A stretch of 64,000 bases of DNA from Sphingomonadaceae bacterium (lineage in GTDB: Bacteria > Pseudomonadota > Alphaproteobacteria > Sphingomonadales > Sphingomonadaceae), in contig CANHQT010000008.1 in the NCBI GenBank assembly GCA_947463325.1, forward strand, positions 1 through 64,000, read 5' to 3'. Positions 18,500 to 26,420 of this stretch are shown one piece after another. The notes under the pieces are model-generated. The model was not told the origin of the DNA. It saw nothing but the letters and a program-made list of their open reading frames with translations, and searched no databases. Position 1 is the stretch's first letter. Each line of letters starts with the position of its first letter. The translations under genes were made by a program, and so were the position numbers.

Positions 18500-18759
18500 T
18501 GACCGGTGGGTTCGCCTGCCGTCACCGTCCGAGACAGTTGGCGGGGCAGCTTCGGCCACCCCTTAAAATCCGCCAGCCTAGACGGGGACAAAGTCTTTCA
18601 CGGGTTCGGGTCGTTAAGGCCCACCGTTCGCTGATTCGCTGCGTTTGCGGCATCCGGCACGACCTTTCCCCACGGACAAACCAAGAGCCGCCGGGCGCGG
18701 CTGTGGCCCCGTCTTTGCGCGGGATCATGGCGGGGTCCGGCATGAGTGAAAGGAATGGC
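18500..18759 (+). promoter_or_regulatory. rplJ leader region (candidate L10 autoregulatory leader); no gene seen
   Basis: About 260 untranslated bases precede rplJ. In bacteria this stretch commonly folds into the L10 leader, which is bound by L10(L12)4 and represses the operon. The region is GC-rich with several short complementary segments, but I could not verify a full L10-leader fold by eye. In-frame ATGs at 18727, 18742 and 18754 precede the chosen rplJ start. The whole interval 18321-18759 holds no supportable gene. Confidence 0.3.
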
Positions 18760-19275
18760 ATGGACCGCAACGAAAAGGCCCAAGTGGTCACCGATTTGCG
18801 CGAAACCTTGTCCGGTGCAGGGGCTGTGGTGATTACCCGCAACCTCGGCATGACCGTCGCCCAGTCGACGGCGCTCCGGAACAAGATGCGTGAAGCCGGT
18901 GCCGCTTACAAGGTGACCAAGAACCGGCTTGCCAAGATCGCGCTCGACGGCACACCCTACACCGGCATCGGCGACATGCTGACCGGCCCGACTGCACTTG
19001 CGACCAGTGACGATGCCGTCACTGCCGCCAAGGTGATCGTGGAATTCGCCAAGACGACCGACAAGATCGAGATCGTCGGTGGCGGCATGGGTGATACCGT
19101 TCTGGACGTCGCTGGCGTGAAGGCGCTGGCGGAACTGCCGTCGCTCGACGAGCTGCGTGCGAAGATTGTCGGCCTGGTACAGGCTCCGGCAACCAAGCTC
19201 GCGCAGATCGCCGCCGCTCCGGCCGGCCAGCTGGCCCGCGTGTTTGGCGCCTATGCCGCCAAGGACGCTGCCTGA
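18760..19275 (+). CDS. rplJ: 50S ribosomal protein L10
   Basis: A 171-residue L10 that anchors the L7/L12 stalk dimers on the ribosome. The N-terminal rRNA-binding part has LSGAGAVVITRNLGMTVAQ and YKVTKNRLAKIAL. The C-terminal helix ends PAGQLARVFGAYAAK and binds L12 dimers. The start MDRNEKAQVV (18760) matches the family; longer in-frame extensions do not. It is followed 93 bases later by rplL. Confidence 0.97.
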   Translation: MDRNEKAQVVTDLRETLSGAGAVVITRNLGMTVAQSTALRNKMREAGAAYKVTKNRLAKIALDGTPYTGIGDMLTGPTALATSDDAVTAAKVIVEFAKTTDKIEIVGGGMGDTVLDVAGVKALAELPSLDELRAKIVGLVQAPATKLAQIAAAPAGQLARVFGAYAAKDAA

Positions 19276-19368
19276 GGCACGCATCTGACAAGTCAATGAA
19301 CCCGAACGGGGCAGACCGGCACCAATTCCGGCGCCAAGCCCCACGATGAAAAGACATGGAGACTGACA

Positions 19369-19749
19369 ATGGCTGATCTCGCCAAAATCGTAGAAGACCT
19401 TTCCGCCCTGACCGTTCTCGAAGCCGCTGAACTGTCGAAGATGCTCGAAGAAAAGTGGGGCGTCTCGGCCGCTGCTGCTGTTGCTGTGGCCGCTGGCCCG
19501 GCTGCTGGCGGCGGTGCTGCTGCAGCTGCTGAAGAGCAGACCGAATTCGACGTCATCCTGACCGGCGACGGCGGCAACAAGATCAACGTCATCAAGGAAG
19601 TCCGCGCCATCACCGGTCTGGGCCTCGGCGAAGCCAAGGCGCTGGTCGAAAGCGCACCGAAGGCCGTCAAGGAAGGCGCCTCGAAGGCCGAAGCTGAAGA
19701 TCTCAAGAAGAAGCTTGAAGCTGCCGGCGCGACCGTCGAACTCAAGTAA
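19369..19749 (+). CDS. rplL: 50S ribosomal protein L7/L12
   Basis: A 126-residue stalk protein that recruits translational GTPases. It has the N-terminal dimerisation helices ([20 protein letters not shown]), a flexible Ala-rich hinge (about 38-58), and a C-terminal factor-binding domain with [20 protein letters not shown] and [14 protein letters not shown] is preceded by a GGAGACTGACA-type ribosome site. A strong terminator follows. rpoB, which normally comes next, is absent from this place. Confidence 0.98.
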   Translation: MADLAKIVEDLSALTVLEAAELSKMLEEKWGVSAAAAVAVAAGPAAGGGAAAAAEEQTEFDVILTGDGGNKINVIKEVRAITGLGLGEAKALVESAPKAVKEGASKAEAEDLKKKLEAAGATVELK

Positions 19750-19795
19750 GCCAAACTTGTCTGGCCTGCCCCGCGCAGGTCAAACCATGGCAAGA

Positions 19796-19831
19796 AAAGG
19801 GTGCCGTTCCTCCAGGGACGGCGCCCTTTTT
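19796..19831 (+). terminator. intrinsic terminator after rplL
   Basis: A 15-bp stem (AAAGGGTGCCGTTCC with GGGACGGCGCCCTTT, two G-T pairs) closes a TCCA loop at 19811-19814, with a T-run to 19831. It ends the rplJ-rplL transcript here, so rpoBC is not co-transcribed. Confidence 0.9.
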
Positions 19832-19841
19832 CTTTATGCGG

Positions 19842-20987
19842 CTATTGCCCGTGATGGGTGGCGACGGCGCGGCTGACCGCCTGCATCAACTGCATGCGTT
19901 GCGGCACGCTGGCCGTGGTATCGGCGAGCATCACCGCGACCGCATAACGCGTGCCGTCAGGCGCAGTGATGATGCCGATGTCATTATATCCCGTGGCCAC
20001 CGCGCCGAGCACTTGCCCCGTGCCGGTCTTGTGCGCCACGCGCCATCCGGCGGGAACACCGGCCCGCAGGCGCTGCGGGCCGCTCCGAGTGCGCGCCATG
20101 GTTTCGAGGGCGAGACGCGTCGATGCCGGAGAGAGCAGCTCGCCTCGCGCCAGCCGCGCCAGAGCGTCAACGATGGCCGATGGCGCAGCGCCATCCTCCG
20201 GATCAGCGAGATAGCGGCGTAGCGCCTCCTGCCTCAAGGACAGCGGCAGTTGCTCGCGTGCAGCTTGGAAACTGCGGGCAACCGAATAGCGCTGCTGCCA
20301 TTCAAGGCCGGCAATGCGGCTTTGAAGCAGCCGCTCGCCCGGGCCGAAACGGATGCGGCCCAATCGGTTGCGCTCGATGAATGACCGCACCGCCTCCGGC
20401 CCGCCGGCATGGCGGAGCAGGCTGTCATTGGCGGTATTGTCGCTGCCGGTGATGGCAAGCTCGAGCAGAGAGGCAACGCTTTCCTCAACTGCGCCTTCGC
20501 GCTGCACACGCGATGACAAGGGCTGGTGAAACAGAGTCAGATCGTCGGGGGTGATGCGCACCCGGTCTTCGAGCCGCGCTTGTCCGCGATCGATCCGGTC
20601 AAGCATCGCCAGCGCCACCCAAAGTTTGGAGACGCTTTGTTGCGGGAAAAACTCGTCGCCGCGCCGCGCGATCGCCCAGTCCCCGTCAATCCGGCGAACG
20701 GCAATGCCGGTGCGCCCGGGGAAAGTACGCCACAGGTCGTGGATCGTCGCTTCAAGGCCTGGTGGCGGACGATTGACGCCTGCATCAGGCAGCGCCTGCA
20801 CCTGCGGCGCAGGCGCGCTAGCTTGCGGAAGCGGCTGCGGGCTCCAGGGCCGGTCGCCCGGCCCGCTGGCCGGCGAAGCGGTGCGCGGTTCAGGCACTGC
20901 TCCTGCACAACCGGAAAGCATGAGCCCTGCCGTAACGATTGCGGTTGCCGCTTTTGCGAATCGAACCCGAGAAACTGTGCCCTGCAT
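19842..20987 (-). CDS. class A beta-lactamase-like serine hydrolase, lipoprotein
   Basis: About 381 residues. A lipoprotein signal (hydrophobic stretch then LSGC, Cys27) is followed by a Pro-rich linker to about residue 75 and a serine beta-lactamase domain. Motifs are S118-V-S-K121 (SxxK), S182-D-N184 (SDN) and K320-T-G (KTG). E218-R-L-L-Q222 is a possible omega-loop counterpart of ExxLN with Gln in place of Asn. The distance from SDN to KTG (about 138 residues) is some 30 longer than in TEM-type enzymes. It may hydrolyse beta-lactams or be a peptidoglycan-related hydrolase. The start is uncertain: ATG at 20987 or 21014. It is divergent from the acyl-CoA dehydrogenase. Confidence 0.82.
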   Translation of the reverse strand: MQGTVSRVRFAKAATAIVTAGLMLSGCAGAVPEPRTASPASGPGDRPWSPQPLPQASAPAPQVQALPDAGVNRPPPGLEATIHDLWRTFPGRTGIAVRRIDGDWAIARRGDEFFPQQSVSKLWVALAMLDRIDRGQARLEDRVRITPDDLTLFHQPLSSRVQREGAVEESVASLLELAITGSDNTANDSLLRHAGGPEAVRSFIERNRLGRIRFGPGERLLQSRIAGLEWQQRYSVARSFQAAREQLPLSLRQEALRRYLADPEDGAAPSAIVDALARLARGELLSPASTRLALETMARTRSGPQRLRAGVPAGWRVAHKTGTGQVLGAVATGYNDIGIITAPDGTRYAVAVMLADTTASVPQRMQLMQAVSRAVATHHGQ

Positions 20988-21115
20988 GAACATACTCATG
21001 CTGTTGAAGTGCATACGAAACCTAGCGCATCCGCGATGAACGATTCTTGAAGTGCGACGAAGCGTTGCAACCGGAGCGCTATGGCGGCAGCTTGCGCACC
21101 AAAAGGGGGATGAGC

Positions 21116-22291
21116 ATGACCCAATTCGACGAATGGCGGACACGCTCGCCATATTATGACGAGAGCCACGAAGCGCTGGCGATGAGCGTTCGCCGCTTCG
21201 TCGAACGGGAAATCGCGCCACATATCGACCAGTGGGAACAGGACGGCGAATTGCCGCGCGATCTCCACCGCAAGGCGGCAGAGGCAGGTGTTATCGGCCT
21301 GCGCTATCCCGAAGCCTATGGCGGGCATAGCGAGGGGTTCGACATATTCCATACGCTGGTGCTGACTGAAGAGCTGGCGGCGGTCGGCGCGGGCGGGCTT
21401 TCCGCATCGCTGATGACCCACGGCATCGGCCTGCCGCCGGTGCTGGCGCTGGGATCGGAGGAATTGAAGCAACGCATCGCCCCGCCGGTGTTGGCGGGGG
21501 AGAAGATCATAGCACTCGGCATCACCGAACCCGGTGGCGGATCGGACGTCGCGGCGCTTGCCACCAGCGCGCGGCGCGACGGCGACCATTATGTCGTCAA
21601 CGGGTCGAAGATGTTCATCACCTCCGGCATGCGCGCCGACTGGCTGACCTGCGCGGTGCGTACCGGCGGCGAAGGTGCCGGCGGCATATCGCTGCTGCTG
21701 ATCGAAATGGACGCCCCCGGCGTCACCCGCACCCGGCTCGACAAGATGGGCTGGCGCTGTTCGGACACGGCGGCGATCCATTTCAGCGACGTGCGTGTGC
21801 CCGCGGCCCATTTGATCGGGCCGGAAAATGGCGGCTTCATCGGCATCATGCGCAATTTCAACAGCGAACGGCTCGGCATGGCGATGGGCTGCTGCGCCTA
21901 CGCCCGCGTCGCGCTGGCAGAGGCCGCCGCCTGGGCGCAGGAACGGCGCACCTTCGGAAAGCAGCTCGTCGGCCACCAGTCGATCCGCATCAAGCTCGCC
22001 GATATGGCCCGGCAGATTGACGCAACCCAGGCCTGGGTCGACCTGTGCGCCTGGCAGGTGAAGGAAGGCCGCGACCGCCCGGCCGACTTCGCAATGCTCA
22101 AGGTGCAGGCAACCCGCATGCTCGAACATGTCGCACGCGAAGCCGCGCAGATATTGGGCGGCGCCAGCTACATCACCGGCAGCAAGGTCGAACGCATCTA
22201 CCGCGAGGTCCGCGTCAACGCGATCGGCGGCGGATCTGAGGAAATCATGCTCGACCTCGCCGGCCGCCAGCTGTTCGGAGGGACGCGCTAG
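21116..22291 (+). CDS. acyl-CoA dehydrogenase
   Basis: A 391-residue FAD-dependent acyl-CoA dehydrogenase. It has the N-terminal helical domain, the flavin and substrate loop ALGITEPGGGSDVAAL, the middle beta domain with VNGSKMFITSGMRADW, and the C-terminal helices with QERRTFGKQLVGHQSIR. The putative catalytic base is the Glu in IYREVRVNAIGGGSEEIM. It would introduce the alpha,beta double bond of acyl-CoA in beta-oxidation or branched-chain amino acid breakdown. The ATG at 21116 is at better spacing from AAAAGGGGG than the one at 21110. Its TAG stop interlocks with the stop of convergent nadB (CTAG). Confidence 0.93.
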   Translation: MTQFDEWRTRSPYYDESHEALAMSVRRFVEREIAPHIDQWEQDGELPRDLHRKAAEAGVIGLRYPEAYGGHSEGFDIFHTLVLTEELAAVGAGGLSASLMTHGIGLPPVLALGSEELKQRIAPPVLAGEKIIALGITEPGGGSDVAALATSARRDGDHYVVNGSKMFITSGMRADWLTCAVRTGGEGAGGISLLLIEMDAPGVTRTRLDKMGWRCSDTAAIHFSDVRVPAAHLIGPENGGFIGIMRNFNSERLGMAMGCCAYARVALAEAAAWAQERRTFGKQLVGHQSIRIKLADMARQIDATQAWVDLCAWQVKEGRDRPADFAMLKVQATRMLEHVAREAAQILGGASYITGSKVERIYREVRVNAIGGGSEEIMLDLAGRQLFGGTR

Positions 22292-23880
22292 GGCGCCAGC
22301 ACCGTGTCCCGCGCTTCAGTGAGCATATCGGGATAGTCGGTGGTGTAATGGAGGCCCCGGCTTTCCTTGCGCGAGAGAGCGGAGCGGACGATCAGCCGCG
22401 CGACCTCGAGCAGGTTGCGGAGCTCGATCAGGTCGGGCGTGACGCGGAAATGGCCGTAATAATCGTCCACCTCCTGCGCGAGCAGGTTGACGCGATGCAT
22501 CGCGCGTTCGAGCCGCTTGGTGGTGCGCACGATGCCGACATAGTCCCACATGAAACGGCGGATCTCGCGCCAATTGTGCTGGACGATCACTTCCTCGTCA
22601 GGCTCTGTCACCCGGCTTTCGTCCCAGGCGCGGATCGGCGGCGGGGCGGGGAGATCGTCCCAGCGGGCGATGATGTCACGCGCCGCCGCCTCGCCATAAA
22701 CGAAACATTCGAGCAGCGAGTTGGACGCGAGGCGATTGGCCCCGTGGAGCCCCGTCATCGTCACCTCGCCAGCGGCATAGAGGCCCGGTAGGTCGGTGCG
22801 CCCCGCCCCGTCCACCATCACCCCGCCGCAGGTATAATGCTGGGCCGGCACCACCGGGATCGGCTCGCGCGTGATGTCGATGCCCAGCCCCAGCAGCTTG
22901 TCATGGATGTTGGGGAAATGGCCGCGCACAAAATCCGCGTCCATGTGGCTGATGTCGAGGTGCACGAAATCGAGACCGTAGCGCTTGATCTCCGCATCGA
23001 TCGCGCGGGCGACGACATCGCGCGGCGCCAGCTCCAGCCGCGGGTCGTAATATTGCATGAAATGGCTGCCGGTCTGCGGGTTGACCAGCTTGCCGCCCTC
23101 GCCGCGCACCGCCTCGGTGATCAGGAAATTCTTGACCTCGAGATTGTAGAGGCAGGTCGGGTGAAACTGCATGAATTCCATGTTGGACACGCGGCACCCC
23201 GCGCGCCAGGCCATGGCAATGCCATCCCCCGTCGCACCGCGCGGCGCGGTCGAAAACAGATAGGTGCGCCCTGCCCCGCCGGTCGCCAGCACGGTCGCCC
23301 GCGCGGTCAGCGTCTCCACCCGCTGGGTCGCACGATTGTAGGCATATAGGCCCCACACATTGCCCGCACCCGAATAGGTTTCGCCATGCCGCCCGGTGAT
23401 GAGGTCGATGCCGACCATATCGGGCTGGAGCGTGATATTGGGGTGCGCCGCCGCTGCCTTTTCCAGCGCGCGCTGCACCGCCGCGCCGGTTGCGTCATCG
23501 ACATGGACGATACGGCGGTGCGAATGGCCGCCCTCGCGCGTCAGATGCCAGCGTTCGCCGAGCGAGAGATCGCCGCCGTTGAACGGAACACCGAGCGCCG
23601 CCAGCCGCTCGATCGCCGCCGGCGCATTTTCGACCACGAACTCGACCACATCGCGCCGGTTGAGCCCGGCACCGGCGACCATCGTGTCCTCGATATGATT
23701 GTCGAAATTGTCGCCCGCATCGAGCACCGCGGCGATCCCGCCCTGCGCCCAGGCCGTCGATCCGTCGGACAGATGCCCCTTGGCGAGCACCAGCACCCGG
23801 CAATGTTCGGCCAGCGTCAGCGCCGCAGTCAGCCCGGCGGCACCGGACCCGATGACGATAACGTCGTGGTCAGGGTTCAC
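22288..23880 (-). CDS. nadB: L-aspartate oxidase
   Basis: A 530-residue flavoprotein that oxidises L-aspartate to iminoaspartate, the first step of de novo NAD synthesis. It has the Rossmann FAD motif VIGSGAAGLTAAL, the substrate-loop segments ALEKAAAAHPNI and QFHPTCLYN, HYTCGGVMVDGAGRTDLPGLYAAGE (read in parts) and the C-terminal helical domain of the succinate dehydrogenase/fumarate reductase flavoprotein family. It starts at GTG 23880, which overlaps the stop of the ABC ATPase gene (GTGA), so the two are coupled. nadA and nadC are not in the window. Confidence 0.96.
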   Translation of the reverse strand: MNPDHDVIVIGSGAAGLTAALTLAEHCRVLVLAKGHLSDGSTAWAQGGIAAVLDAGDNFDNHIEDTMVAGAGLNRRDVVEFVVENAPAAIERLAALGVPFNGGDLSLGERWHLTREGGHSHRRIVHVDDATGAAVQRALEKAAAAHPNITLQPDMVGIDLITGRHGETYSGAGNVWGLYAYNRATQRVETLTARATVLATGGAGRTYLFSTAPRGATGDGIAMAWRAGCRVSNMEFMQFHPTCLYNLEVKNFLITEAVRGEGGKLVNPQTGSHFMQYYDPRLELAPRDVVARAIDAEIKRYGLDFVHLDISHMDADFVRGHFPNIHDKLLGLGIDITREPIPVVPAQHYTCGGVMVDGAGRTDLPGLYAAGEVTMTGLHGANRLASNSLLECFVYGEAAARDIIARWDDLPAPPPIRAWDESRVTEPDEEVIVQHNWREIRRFMWDYVGIVRTTKRLERAMHRVNLLAQEVDDYYGHFRVTPDLIELRNLLEVARLIVRSALSRKESRGLHYTTDYPDMLTEARDTVLAP

Positions 23881-24797
23881 GCCGCCGCCCGGGTGAGCTG
23901 GACGAACACATCCTCGAGGTCGGCTTCGCGGGTCGAGACATCGACGATGGCGAGGCCCGCGGCAGCCGCAGCGGCCAGCACATCGCCTGCGTTGGCGCGA
24001 TCCTTATTGTAGCTGATCGTCACCTCGCGCGGGCCGGTCTGCTCGACCTTCTCGAAACTGCCATGGTCGGGGAGCGCGGAGATATCTGCGCCCAGCGTCA
24101 GCACCACCGCCTTTTCCCGCGCCATGCCGACCAGCTCGCGCGTCGGCTTGTCGGCGATCAACTTGCCATGGTTGATGATGGCGATGCGATCGCACAATTG
24201 CTCGGCTTCCTCGAGATAATGGGTGGTCAGCACCACCGTCACGCCCTCGCGGTTCAATTGCCGGACATAGGCCCAGAGCTGTTCGCGCAGATCGATGTCG
24301 ACGCCCGCAGTCGGTTCATCGAGCACGATGATCGGCGGCGAATGGACCAGCGCCTTGGCGACCAGCAGGCGGCGCTTCATGCCGCCGGAGAGCGTGCGGG
24401 CATAAGCATCGCGCTTGTCAGACAGGCCGACCGCGGCGAGCAACTCGTCACTACGCCGCTTGCCCTTGGCCACGCCATAGAGGCCGGCGACCAGTTCGAG
24501 CGTCTCGAACGGGGTGAAAAAAGGATCGAACACGATCTCCTGCGGGACGATACCGATCGATGCCTTGGCATTGCGCGGATGCTCATCGATGTCGAAGCCC
24601 CAGATCGCGGCACGCCCCGATGTCTTGCGCACCATGCCGGACAGGATGTTGATCAGCGTCGATTTGCCCGCGCCATTGGGGCCGAGCAGGCCATAGATTC
24701 CGCCGCGCGGCACATCCAACGTCACACCGTCGAGTGCACGCTTGCCGCCGGCATAGACTTTGGTGAGGGCATCAATGGCGATCGCGATATCGGTCAT
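23877..24797 (-). CDS. ABC transporter ATP-binding protein (ABC-2 / drug-efflux type)
   Basis: A 306-residue ATPase subunit. Walker A GPNGAGKST (about 38-46), a Q-loop region, the signature LSGGMKRRLLVAKAL, Walker B IIVLDEPTAGVD and the H-loop TTHYLEEAEQL are all present. The C-terminal extension (about 220-306) is typical of ABC-2-type exporters such as YadG. No permease gene lies beside it: upstream is the divergent DUF4402 gene and downstream is coupled nadB. The membrane partner must be elsewhere or the gene has been re-sited. A start at 24797 gives a normal N-terminus. Confidence 0.92.
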   Translation of the reverse strand: MTDIAIAIDALTKVYAGGKRALDGVTLDVPRGGIYGLLGPNGAGKSTLINILSGMVRKTSGRAAIWGFDIDEHPRNAKASIGIVPQEIVFDPFFTPFETLELVAGLYGVAKGKRRSDELLAAVGLSDKRDAYARTLSGGMKRRLLVAKALVHSPPIIVLDEPTAGVDIDLREQLWAYVRQLNREGVTVVLTTHYLEEAEQLCDRIAIINHGKLIADKPTRELVGMAREKAVVLTLGADISALPDHGSFEKVEQTGPREVTISYNKDRANAGDVLAAAAAAGLAIVDVSTREADLEDVFVQLTRAAA

Positions 24798-24914
24798 GAA
24801 AGGCGGCTTAAAGCATTTTTCCGTCACGAGGAAACACCCCCTGATGCTGTAAATGCAATCTTTACCATGACCCCTAACTTTAGATGGAGATGTGCTGGAG
24901 TATGTCCGATCTCG

Positions 24915-25478
24915 ATGGGGACCAGACCATTCATAACCAAGGTGGCGTGCGCGCTTGTCGCGGGGCTGGCGTTTGCCGCCACCGCTCCTGCATCCGCAAA
25001 CCAGACGCAGGGGCCGACTGGCACCAACCAGGGTGAAGCCAAGACAATCGTGCTTCGCCCGCTTTCCTTCTTCCGCGTCCAGGATCTCAACTTCGGAAAC
25101 ATCATACCGGGCACCACCGCAGGTGTGGTGCGCATCCTGCCAGACGGTACGCGAACCACCACCGGCGGCGTTCGGGTGGTCGGATCGACGCATCAGCCAG
25201 CCCGATTCGCCGGCATGGGCAGCTTCAACCAGCAGGTACTGATTTCGGTTTCCGCCAACTCGATCCAGCTGACCGGGCCCGGCGCGCCGATGACCGTTTC
25301 GCAATTCGAGATCGGGTCCGCGCCGACAGTCATCCTGTCAACGACGCCGCTTCGTTTCCGGATCAACACAACCAACGGCCAGTTCAATTTCCCGGTAGGC
25401 GCACGACTTGCGGTCGGCGCCAATCAGGCGCCCGGCGTCTACACCGGAACATTCGCGATCACACTGAACTATCAGTAG
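24915..25478 (+). CDS. secreted DUF4402-domain protein (paralogue 1)
   Basis: A 187-residue exported protein. The signal peptide (MGTRPFITK, then a hydrophobic run ending APASA, about residue 28) precedes a beta-rich DUF4402 domain (about 45-187) with LNFGNIIPGTTAGVV, VGARLAVGANQAPG and a terminal YTGTFAITLNYQ. DUF4402 proteins resemble pilin-like or adhesin-like surface proteins. An alternative ATG lies at 24867, but the shorter start gives a better signal peptide. The next gene but 107 bases away is a clear paralogue. No chaperone or usher gene is nearby, and the function is unknown. Confidence 0.82.
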   Translation: MGTRPFITKVACALVAGLAFAATAPASANQTQGPTGTNQGEAKTIVLRPLSFFRVQDLNFGNIIPGTTAGVVRILPDGTRTTTGGVRVVGSTHQPARFAGMGSFNQQVLISVSANSIQLTGPGAPMTVSQFEIGSAPTVILSTTPLRFRINTTNGQFNFPVGARLAVGANQAPGVYTGTFAITLNYQ

Positions 25479-25585
25479 CCCGCCTCTCGCCAGCCCCATG
25501 CCGGTTGGCCGCGATGAAATAACGAACGCGGCATTTACCAATCTTCACCAACTGATGGTGACGCTTAGCCATTATACACGGCAGC

Positions 25586-26098
25586 GTGACCAGACTGACC
25601 ATCGCCCCCTTGTCTGCCATTGCGCTGCTTGCGGCAACGCTGGCCGCCACGCCTGTTGCCGCCGCGACGGATGACGCGCGCGGGCGCGCAACTGTGCTGC
25701 GACAGATCAGCATCGTGCGGACTGGGGATCTCGATTTCGGGACCATTTTGCGCGGAACGACAGCCGGCCGGGTGGTGATCAACGCGAACACGGGCGCACG
25801 CACTGTCTCGGGCGGTGTCTCGGTCGCGGGCGGCACGCCGCGCCGCGCGACCTTCACCATCACCGGCACGCCCAACCGCGTCGTCACCATCCGCCTGACG
25901 CCACTCACCACTACGCTCACCAACGGCAATGGCGGCACAATGCTGGTCAACACCTTCACGCTCAACGGATCGAACAACCGTAGTCTCGGCTCTACCGGCA
26001 CGATTGCACTGGGCGTTGGCGCCCGGCTCAATGTCGGCGCCAATCAGGCAGACGGCAACTACACCGGCACTTTCACACTGACCGTCAACTACCAGTAG
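25586..26098 (+). CDS. secreted DUF4402-domain protein (paralogue 2)
   Basis: A 170-residue exported protein with GTG start, an N-terminal signal peptide (to about residue 26, ATPVAAA) and a DUF4402 beta domain. It shares with the upstream gene the LDFGTILRGTTAGRVV segment, VGARLNVGANQADG and the ending YTGTFTLTVNYQ, so the pair arose by tandem duplication. The middle is Thr/Asn-rich (PLTTTLTNGNGG). It may be a surface or pilus-like subunit; this is inferred from the family. No terminator was seen between the two. Confidence 0.82.
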   Translation: MTRLTIAPLSAIALLAATLAATPVAAATDDARGRATVLRQISIVRTGDLDFGTILRGTTAGRVVINANTGARTVSGGVSVAGGTPRRATFTITGTPNRVVTIRLTPLTTTLTNGNGGTMLVNTFTLNGSNNRSLGSTGTIALGVGARLNVGANQADGNYTGTFTLTVNYQ

Positions 26099-26148
26099 GG
26101 CCTTTCTGGCAATTGCCCGCGGCATAAGCTGCTGCTAACGGCCTCGGC

Positions 26149-26367
26149 ATGATCGCACCGCCCGAAACCACCCGCACCGATAGTCTGCGCGTTTCCTGCA
26201 TGGGCGCGAGCGATGTGCCCGGTGACGGCCTCGGCCACCCTCGCGTGTGGCTGCAGATTGATCCCGATGTCGGCTTTGTCGATTGCGGCTATTGCGACCG
26301 GCGCTTCATTCTCAATGGCGGCCCGGCTGACATTGATCACGATCAGGCCCATTCAGCCAAGCCTTGA
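26149..26367 (+). CDS. CHCC-type zinc-finger protein (NDUFS6-like)
   Basis: A 72-residue protein with a zf-CHCC motif: Cys17, a His in the GLGHPRVWLQI segment, and the pair in GYCDRRF with the preceding Cys of VDCGYC. Homologues are the alphaproteobacterial counterpart of complex I subunit NDUFS6, which binds Zn in mitochondria. A role in NADH dehydrogenase assembly is therefore possible but not shown here, as no nuo genes are nearby. It lies between a DUF4402 gene and tldD on the same strand. Confidence 0.8.
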   Translation: MIAPPETTRTDSLRVSCMGASDVPGDGLGHPRVWLQIDPDVGFVDCGYCDRRFILNGGPADIDHDQAHSAKP

Positions 26368-26420
26368 CCGGATAGCGCAGGGCTCTGGCGCTCGGCGCTT
26401 GTCTGCCCCATATCAGGCAC

